6,507 nucleotides of DNA from an uncultured Bacteroidales bacterium (GTDB lineage Bacteria > Bacteroidota > Bacteroidia > Bacteroidales > UBA932): contig CAMNNS010000085.1 of assembly GCA_946545765.1 (NCBI GenBank), positions 1 to 6,507 on the forward strand, given 5' to 3'. The position numbers and the translations under genes are program-made. This document shows positions 1-5,499 of the stretch, piece after piece (within the stretch, counting starts at the first letter, position 1; each line of letters opens with the position of its first letter). Under the pieces are notes generated by a model, which made no database searches, was not told the DNA's origin, and saw only the letters and a list, made by a program, of their open reading frames with translations.

Positions 1-58
1 CTCTTTGAGGCAAAAAATTTAAAACATCAATTTCTTTAATATCTGTTATCTCTTTCAT
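1..58 (-). CDS. Probable 3-hydroxyacyl-ACP dehydratase (hotdog fold), N-terminal fragment
   Basis: Only the first 19 codons are visible; the gene runs off the left edge of the window. It begins with an ATG at 58, 12 nt after the stop of the radical SAM gene, and reads MKEITDIKEIDVLNFLPQR. The pattern of an isoleucine/leucine-rich start followed by LPQR resembles the beginning of FabZ/ApeP-like dehydratases, where LPQR or LPHR precedes the PPF motif. Such dehydratases are normal members of aryl-polyene and flexirubin clusters, where they dehydrate 3-hydroxyacyl-ACP to the enoyl-ACP that becomes a conjugated double bond. An in-frame TAA (the stop of the upstream gene) lies 15 nt before the ATG, so the protein cannot start much earlier. 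That an ORF starts here is fairly secure; the family call rests on a very short motif plus context. Confidence 0.5.
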   Translation of the reverse strand, partial: MKEITDIKEIDVLNFLPQR

Positions 59-70
59 AATAATAGTTAA

Positions 71-1504
71 TTAGCCTATAAATTTAGTAAATCTTAAATA
101 CTCCCACAAAGGACCTTTCATCCCTTTATTTCTATACCTTTGTATTATATTCTGAGACACATCATTAGGAAAAACCCAATTGTGTCCTGTCTTTTTAGCA
201 TTCTCCTCTATCTTTGTAATATCAACATTTTTAGAGATATAAAAATGAGGGATTAACAAATCGTTATCATCTTTAATTATCCCTTCCTCCTTAGCAATCT
301 CAGACAAACGGGTATTAGGATATATTCTCATACCTATATAAGGAAATGATACTGAATTATTCAGCAACTTTGAGTGTTCATAACTTTCATTTAAGGTCGC
401 CTCTGTCTCTCCATAACCTGCGAGTATCATAAAATGAGAATAAAATATTCCTAAATCATCACACATTTTTGACTTTTCTAAAACCTCTTCCCATGTAAAA
501 TTCTTCCCATAATTTTTGAGTTGAGTATTACTGAATGATTCTGTTCCAAACTCAATATGGGTAAGACCAGATTTTTTGTACAGTTCCAAATCGCGATAAG
601 TAAGCTCTGAATTTGGTGCAAAATATGCTCCCCAATTTATCTTTACTCCGCTCTCTATTAGTTTATTACAGAGTTCGTAATTATAGCTTCTTTTCATATT
701 AAAGACAGAGTCTGTAAAGAAAAAATAGTTAATCTTATACTTATCGTATAAATCTTTAATAACAGAAACTATCTTATCGGGATTAAGAGTTCTTACAACT
801 TTCCCCTCAATAATAGGATAACTACAATAGATACAATGATGCGGACAACCTCTTTTTGTTTGAATATTTAACATCCCACTCTGTTTCCAATAAAAATCTA
901 TAGTCTCTTTATCAAACTGTAAATCTATTGAAGTAAGATATTTATCGCGATTATTTAACAAAACTTTTCCTTCTAAATTTCTCCAAACAAGACCTTGAAT
1001 CTTGCACAAATCATTTTCTATAGTGTAGTCTTTATTTTTATAAAATTTATTATCTAAATCCTCTTTTGTATATATCTGTTTGTTAATTAGAAGTTTTAAC
1101 AGATCAGTTAGAGAAACCTCTCCCTCTCCTTTCATACCAAAATCTAAATCTAATTCTTTAAGGAGAATCTCGGGAAAAATAGAATAACCTGCTCCACCCC
1201 CACTAATCAATGTATTGGTCTGCTCTCTAACACAATTCACAATCTGCTTATACCAAATGACAAATTTATTCTCTTTCCATTGTTCTAAATTATCTATATT
1301 CCTCATTGATATACAGATATGGGCATAATTGCACGAGTTTATTTTATCCTTTAGCCCATCTAATGAGGTAAAATTCATATCTGCAATATCTACCACATCA
1401 GCTCCAAAAGAATTATCTAAAGCGGTTTTTAAATAAGAGATACCCAATGGATAGATTGGGTATGGATCTTTATAAGTATTTGCAGATATAAAAAGAATTT
1501 TCAT
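71..1504 (-). CDS. B12-binding-domain radical SAM protein, function in pigment pathway unassigned
   Basis: This is a 477-residue protein with the layout of cobalamin-dependent (class B type) radical SAM enzymes. Residues about 1-190 form a Rossmann-like B12-binding-type domain. It opens with KILFISANTY, contains SMRNIDN near 67-72, SGGGAG at 101-106 and GEGE at 126-129; I see no DxHxxG lower-axial-ligand motif, which many of these enzymes also lack. The radical SAM core follows at about 210-420. Its cluster motif is CX3CX2C (C220, C224, C227), with TDS at 264-266 and GTES at 320-323, both typical of the Elp3/MiaB-like barrel. The start ATG overlaps the stop of the acyltransferase as ATGA (4 nt), which suggests translational coupling. 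Enzymes of this class methylate unactivated carbons or rearrange and cyclise substrates. Next to an ammonia-lyase and FabG, it may modify the aryl ring or polyene chain, for example by C-methylation, but the substrate is inference. The protein is expected to be cytoplasmic. Confidence 0.87.
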   Translation of the reverse strand: MKILFISANTYKDPYPIYPLGISYLKTALDNSFGADVVDIADMNFTSLDGLKDKINSCNYAHICISMRNIDNLEQWKENKFVIWYKQIVNCVREQTNTLISGGGAGYSIFPEILLKELDLDFGMKGEGEVSLTDLLKLLINKQIYTKEDLDNKFYKNKDYTIENDLCKIQGLVWRNLEGKVLLNNRDKYLTSIDLQFDKETIDFYWKQSGMLNIQTKRGCPHHCIYCSYPIIEGKVVRTLNPDKIVSVIKDLYDKYKINYFFFTDSVFNMKRSYNYELCNKLIESGVKINWGAYFAPNSELTYRDLELYKKSGLTHIEFGTESFSNTQLKNYGKNFTWEEVLEKSKMCDDLGIFYSHFMILAGYGETEATLNESYEHSKLLNNSVSFPYIGMRIYPNTRLSEIAKEEGIIKDDNDLLIPHFYISKNVDITKIEENAKKTGHNWVFPNDVSQNIIQRYRNKGMKGPLWEYLRFTKFIG

Positions 1505-2400
1505 GCCCCCTTCTCCCAGAAATTATAAAAATTAAACCACTGATACGGATATAATTCAAGAGTCTCCTCTAAAGTTTTCACAAAAGCCTTCCCATACTCT
1601 TTGGCAATCTCATTTCTCCCTTTAATAGAAGAATCTATCTCCAATGGTTTAAGAATTAACTTGTAATGAAAATTTTTTTTCTCTCTCATCACAAACATGG
1701 TGAGAATTTTTGCCTTATATATTTGTGCAATATGATAAATCCCAATCGGGAATAGGGCTTTACCACCTAAAAAGGGATAACTCTCTATCTTATTGCCCGT
1801 CAAAATTCTATCTGCTGTTAAAGTTATTGCCTCACCTTTGTTTAACGCCTCTGATATTTCAAAAATATGTGATATGTCGTCATTTACAGAAATTATACTT
1901 ATATTGTTTTTAGCCATATTAGTGGCTCTTAATTTTTGAAGCTGTAGGCTCTCATTTCCAAAAGCTATTACTTTTATCCCCCTCTCTGTTTTACCACCAA
2001 TGTAAGATGAGATTTCATAATTCCCGATATGAGCACTTAAAATTATTAAAGGTTCTTTAGAATTTAAATATTTGACAAACTCTTCTGTTTGGTTATCATC
2101 TATTACAAATCTCTTATGTTTACCTGCAAAAACATAGAACCTATCTATAAAGTTCTTGGCAAATATCAAATGATTTTTGTAAGTGGCATACAGAGATTTA
2201 ACAGAAGAATAATTACGCCTGATTCTAAAATAGGAATAAATTGATTTTGCTCTATCTCTTGCAAAGAGCATATAATAAATAGCAACTATAGGGAGTATAA
2301 AATAGATCACTCTAATATTTACACAGCCTAATAATAGATTTAATCTTTTTAATGAGGAATCTGTACCCTCTGTCCTACCACTCCATTGATGATTTTTCAT
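1501..2400 (-). CDS. LpxL-like acyltransferase (lysophospholipid/lipid A acyltransferase family)
   Basis: This 299-residue protein matches the size of LpxL/HtrB-family acyltransferases (about 300 residues). A hydrophobic segment at about 28-46 should anchor it to the inner membrane with the catalytic domain in the cytoplasm. The catalytic HX4E motif is H124-E129 in SAHIGNYE, equivalent to the H132/E137 pair of E. coli LpxL, and an ADR motif at 196-198 sits where LpxL has its conserved Asp. The N-terminus carries a W-S-G-x-T-x-G pattern (W6-G12). I chose the ATG at 2400; a GTG at 2403 sharing one base with the FabG stop is an alternative giving one more residue. The family transfers acyl chains from ACP to lipid acceptors. 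Between FabG and a radical SAM gene in a pigment-type operon, it more likely attaches the aryl-polyene acyl chain to a lipid, or esterifies a resorcinol, than acts in bulk lipid A synthesis. The acceptor is not visible from sequence. Confidence 0.87.
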   Translation of the reverse strand: MKNHQWSGRTEGTDSSLKRLNLLLGCVNIRVIYFILPIVAIYYMLFARDRAKSIYSYFRIRRNYSSVKSLYATYKNHLIFAKNFIDRFYVFAGKHKRFVIDDNQTEEFVKYLNSKEPLIILSAHIGNYEISSYIGGKTERGIKVIAFGNESLQLQKLRATNMAKNNISIISVNDDISHIFEISEALNKGEAITLTADRILTGNKIESYPFLGGKALFPIGIYHIAQIYKAKILTMFVMREKKNFHYKLILKPLEIDSSIKGRNEIAKEYGKAFVKTLEETLELYPYQWFNFYNFWEKGA

Positions 2401-2402
2401 CA

Positions 2403-3131
2403 CTAAGTATTTAATCCACCGTTTATTTCAATTACTTGTCCTGTAATATAAGCAGCCTCTTCTGAGACTAAAAACTTTACTAAAGAGGCAACTTCATCTG
2501 CTGTTCCAAATCTACCTGCTGGAATAGTCTCGATAAGTTGCTCCTCATTAAGTTCTTTTGTCATATCTGTAGTAATGAAACCGGGAGCAACCGCATTCAC
2601 TGTTACTTTTCTTTTAGCTACCTCTAATGCAAGTGCTTTAGTCGCAGCTATTAAACCCCCTTTAGCGGCAGAGTAATTAGTTTGTCCTTGCATTCCCCTT
2701 ACACCCGACAATGATGCTACATTGATAATTCTTCCCCACTTCTTCTTAGCCATTGGGGTTATTACCTTTCTTGTAACTCTAAAAAAACCATTTAGATGTG
2801 TATTTATAACAGAATACCAATCGTCATCTTCCATCCACATTAAGAGGTTATCTTTTCTTATACCAGCATTATTAACAAGAACAGCAATATAATCATCTTT
2901 ATGAGAATCCATCCAACTATCTAAAGCATTGTCTGTTTGGTCATTATCCGCAACATTAAATTTGAGTAATTCGGCAATACCGCCCTCTTTCTCTATCTCT
3001 TCTTTAACACTATTTGCTGCAGAGTCATTATTAACATAATTTATAATTATGCCATAACCCTCTTTCGATAATTGTTTACATATAGAGGCTCCTATTCCCC
3101 TTGAACCTCCTGTTATTAAAGCATATTTCAT
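2403..3131 (-). CDS. fabG: FabG-like 3-oxoacyl-ACP reductase (SDR family)
   Basis: This is a classical short-chain dehydrogenase/reductase of 242 residues, the usual FabG length. I start it at the ATG at 3131 (MKYALITGG); an in-frame TTG at 3137 would add only two residues and places the Rossmann strand unusually far in. Visible motifs are TGGSRGIG (7-14) for NADP(H) binding, NNAG (87-90), Ser140, YSAAK with Tyr153 and Lys157, and the C-terminal ITGQVIEINGG typical of FabG. The spacing Ser140-Tyr153-Lys157 equals that of E. coli FabG (138-151-155). The tetrad Asn (Asn110 in E. coli) is replaced by His112 in the sequence INTHLNGFF. The reaction should be NADPH-dependent reduction of 3-oxoacyl-ACP to 3-hydroxyacyl-ACP; here the likely substrates are aryl-polyenoyl-ACP intermediates rather than housekeeping fatty acids. 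It lies 26 nt after the ammonia-lyase stop, and its TAG is followed almost at once by the acyltransferase start. Confidence 0.93.
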   Translation of the reverse strand: MKYALITGGSRGIGASICKQLSKEGYGIIINYVNNDSAANSVKEEIEKEGGIAELLKFNVADNDQTDNALDSWMDSHKDDYIAVLVNNAGIRKDNLLMWMEDDDWYSVINTHLNGFFRVTRKVITPMAKKKWGRIINVASLSGVRGMQGQTNYSAAKGGLIAATKALALEVAKRKVTVNAVAPGFITTDMTKELNEEQLIETIPAGRFGTADEVASLVKFLVSEEAAYITGQVIEINGGLNT

Positions 3132-3157
3132 AATCAAAAAATTGTTGTTTCTAAAAA

Positions 3158-4687
3158 TTATGATTTCAAGTAATTTACAATATCCCTAATCTGTTGATAT
3201 TTAGGCGTATCATCACTAAATTTAGGGACAATTTTTCTAATATCTGAATAAACCTTATAAGATTTTGAAGATAATTTTTTACTAATTTTTAAATAGTCTA
3301 TAGCTTGACATAGGGCAATCATTTGAATACTCATAACCTGAAAGCTATTATCTATAACCCTCGCAGCTATTTCTGCAGAGTTTGTACCCATACTAACAAC
3401 ATCTTGATTATCATTGTTATTAGGAATACTATGAACACTCATCGGGAATGATAAAGTCTGGCACTCAGCTGTGGTAGATGTTGCTGTAAACTGAGATGCT
3501 TGTAGCCCATAGTTCAAACCCAATTTCCCAAGATTTACAAAAGGGGGCAAAATCCCATTAATTCTATCGTGGAAAATGTAATTCATTTGTCTCTCACAAA
3601 GCATTGTTAGTTTTGTTATTGCAATCTTTAGTTTATCCATCTCAAACGATATATAGTCTCCATGGAAATTTCCACCATGATAAACATTTTTACCTTTTGG
3701 ATCTATGATTGGATTATCGCAAGCTGAATTTAGTTCATTAACAACTACTTTCTCACAATTAAGAATTTCATCATATATAGGTCCAAGTATCTGAGGGATA
3801 CACCTTAAAGAGTAATAAGACTGAACCTTTTGTTTAAAAACTTTCTCTGTTCTTGCATGAAAAAGCTCTGTCTCTCTTTTTTTAAGGCATTTACTATCTT
3901 TTGAGAATGAGCGTAATAACCTTGCCACCTCTGTTTGCCCAAAATGTCTTTTAACAGTATTTAATTTTTCAGAGATAAAGTCATCGTAAGAAGATGTTAC
4001 CTCATTTATCATTAAAGAAGTAGCTATACTATGATTGAATAACTTTTTTGCCAACGATAAATTAACAAGGGCAATACCTGTCATCATAGATGTGCCATTT
4101 GTAACGCTAAGCCCTTCTCTTATATGTATTTGAAATGGTTTTAAATTATTCTCTTTAAGCACTTTTTTTGTAGGACAAAGGGTAAATTCTCCTTTCTTAT
4201 CTCGATAAAAGACCTCACCTTCACCAATTAAACAGAGAGCAATATGTGCTAATTGGACTAAATCACCACTTGCACCAACGCTACCATGCTCAGGAATCAT
4301 CGGATAAATTTCTCTATTTAGAAACTCTACAATAAGATTTACTAAATCTATATGTACCCCTGAGTAGCCTTGTAAAAAGGTTGATAGCCTTGCTAATAAT
4401 GCCCCTCTTACATATATAATATCTAAAGGTTTTCCAGCACCTGTAGAATGGCTCCTTATTATGTTATACTGCAACTGTTTTAAATCTGAATCCTCTATCC
4501 GCCATTGAGCCATTGGACCAAAACCTGTATTTATTCCATAGATAATTTTATCTTTCTCAAAATCTTTTAGAAAGTTATAACATTCCACAACTTTCTTAAC
4601 AACTTTTGAATCTAAAGTTATCTTCTCTGTGTCAAAAATAATTTTCTCTGCTTGTTCAAAAGAGATATTAGATGATACCTTTATCAT
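3158..4687 (-). CDS. Aromatic amino acid ammonia-lyase, probable tyrosine ammonia-lyase (FjTAL-like)
   Basis: This 509-residue protein belongs to the HAL/PAL/TAL family, which uses an autocatalytic MIO prosthetic group to eliminate ammonia from aromatic amino acids. The MIO triad is Ala139-Ser140-Gly141 in GSVGASGDL. The catalytic lid Tyr50 is in YGINTGFGP, Asn197 in NGTS, YYSLR with Arg295 at 291-295, DNPIID at 324-329, and NNNDNQD at 423-429. The substrate-selectivity pair is Ser79-His80 (IIRSHSTG), which looks like histidine ammonia-lyase, whereas Rhodobacter TAL has His-Leu. However, from memory (not an alignment) the characterised Flavobacterium johnsoniae TAL carries the same RSHS pattern and closely similar segments such as YHGGNFHGDYIS and SVHSIPNNNDNQD, so tyrosine is the likely substrate and 4-coumarate the product. 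No other histidine-degradation gene (hutU, hutI) is adjacent, and FabG, acyltransferase and dehydratase genes follow, which fits aryl-starter supply for a pigment. The start ATG lies inside the 3' end of the nucleotidyltransferase gene (20 nt overlap) and its N-terminus matches FjTAL's in length. Confidence 0.93.
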   Translation of the reverse strand: MIKVSSNISFEQAEKIIFDTEKITLDSKVVKKVVECYNFLKDFEKDKIIYGINTGFGPMAQWRIEDSDLKQLQYNIIRSHSTGAGKPLDIIYVRGALLARLSTFLQGYSGVHIDLVNLIVEFLNREIYPMIPEHGSVGASGDLVQLAHIALCLIGEGEVFYRDKKGEFTLCPTKKVLKENNLKPFQIHIREGLSVTNGTSMMTGIALVNLSLAKKLFNHSIATSLMINEVTSSYDDFISEKLNTVKRHFGQTEVARLLRSFSKDSKCLKKRETELFHARTEKVFKQKVQSYYSLRCIPQILGPIYDEILNCEKVVVNELNSACDNPIIDPKGKNVYHGGNFHGDYISFEMDKLKIAITKLTMLCERQMNYIFHDRINGILPPFVNLGKLGLNYGLQASQFTATSTTAECQTLSFPMSVHSIPNNNDNQDVVSMGTNSAEIAARVIDNSFQVMSIQMIALCQAIDYLKISKKLSSKSYKVYSDIRKIVPKFSDDTPKYQQIRDIVNYLKS

Positions 4688-5495
4688 TGTTAATGTTATT
4701 AAGTTGATAAATAAATTGCTCTGCCTCTTTTATTTGTTCTATTTTTCCTACATCAAACAACTTTAAGTTTGATATATTTTCCCCTTTAATTACAAATGCT
4801 TGGGCTATAGATAAATAGAAATCAACTATAGAGAATTTCTCCCCAAAGTCTTCCATAGCTTTAAATATATCGGGAGAAATAATATGGATACCTGCAAATG
4901 GAAAAGCAAATAATTCTCTATTTTTTAATTCGTTAAAAGGTGTTTGAAGAATCTCTTGAAAAGGTGATTTTATTTGTTCAAGTTTACTGTTCATCCACCC
5001 CACTAATTTCATATTTTTATCAAACAAGAATTTTCTATCTGTAGTTCTCTCACTTACCACAATTGTTGCCAAATGAGATAGAGTTCCATTATTGTCATTC
5101 TTAATCTCAGTTGCCACTTTTTTGTATAGCTCCCCGAGATTAATGTTAGAAAAAATATCTACATTATGTACCAAAATGGGTTCTCCATCATAAAGTAAAC
5201 TTTTTGCTTTTTTTATACCTCCACCTGTATCTCTCAATAAATCAGATTCGTCAGAAAAGTTAATAGTTAAATTAAGTTCTTTTCTTTTTTCTAAAAAAAT
5301 TGATACCCACTCCTTTATCATATTGCCAAAAGAGTGGATATTTATCACAATGTCATTAAATCCATATTTGTGGAGGTTTAATAATTGCCACTCCAAAAGT
5401 GGCTTTCCTGCTATTTCTACTAAGGCTTTTGGTTTTGTAGAAGTTAAAGGATATAGCCTTGTACCTAACCCTGCAGCAAAAATCAAAGCTTTCAT
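4668..5495 (-). CDS. Sugar-1-phosphate nucleotidyltransferase, MurU-like
   Basis: This 275-residue protein is a nucleotidyltransferase of the RmlA/GlmU-N/MurU superfamily, which couples an NTP to a sugar 1-phosphate to give an NDP-sugar and pyrophosphate. The signature loop AAGLGTRLYPLT spans 7-18, followed by KPKALVEIAGKP at 21-32. DTGGGI at 89-94 contacts the base, HNVDIFSN with Asp113 supplies a metal ligand, FPFAGIHIISP lies at 198-208, and LFDVG with Asp248 is the second metal site. No left-handed beta-helix acyltransferase domain follows, so it is not a bifunctional GlmU. It begins 4 nt after the stop of a kinase-like gene. In Pseudomonas, the kinase AmgK and nucleotidyltransferase MurU form a pair that converts MurNAc to UDP-MurNAc during peptidoglycan recycling, and this pair has the same arrangement. 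The actual sugar and nucleotide are not determined by sequence; an RmlA- or mannose-1-phosphate-type activity remains possible. Confidence 0.9.
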   Translation of the reverse strand: MKALIFAAGLGTRLYPLTSTKPKALVEIAGKPLLEWQLLNLHKYGFNDIVINIHSFGNMIKEWVSIFLEKRKELNLTINFSDESDLLRDTGGGIKKAKSLLYDGEPILVHNVDIFSNINLGELYKKVATEIKNDNNGTLSHLATIVVSERTTDRKFLFDKNMKLVGWMNSKLEQIKSPFQEILQTPFNELKNRELFAFPFAGIHIISPDIFKAMEDFGEKFSIVDFYLSIAQAFVIKGENISNLKLFDVGKIEQIKEAEQFIYQLNNINNDKGII

Positions 5496-5499
5496 AACT

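Noticed and set aside
1710..1913. Plus-strand open frame of 67 codons
   Set aside because: It lies entirely within the acyltransferase gene on the opposite strand, shows no recognisable domain, and all other genes run on the minus strand.
3132..3157. Possible promoter or terminator between the ammonia-lyase and FabG genes
   Set aside because: The gap is only 26 nt of A/T-rich sequence, with no convincing hairpin and no room for the spaced Bacteroidota -33/-7 elements.
3158..4687. Histidine ammonia-lyase (hutH) of a histidine-degradation operon
   Set aside because: No hutU, hutI or hutG neighbour is present; the neighbours are fatty-acid-type enzymes and the sequence resembles FjTAL as recalled.
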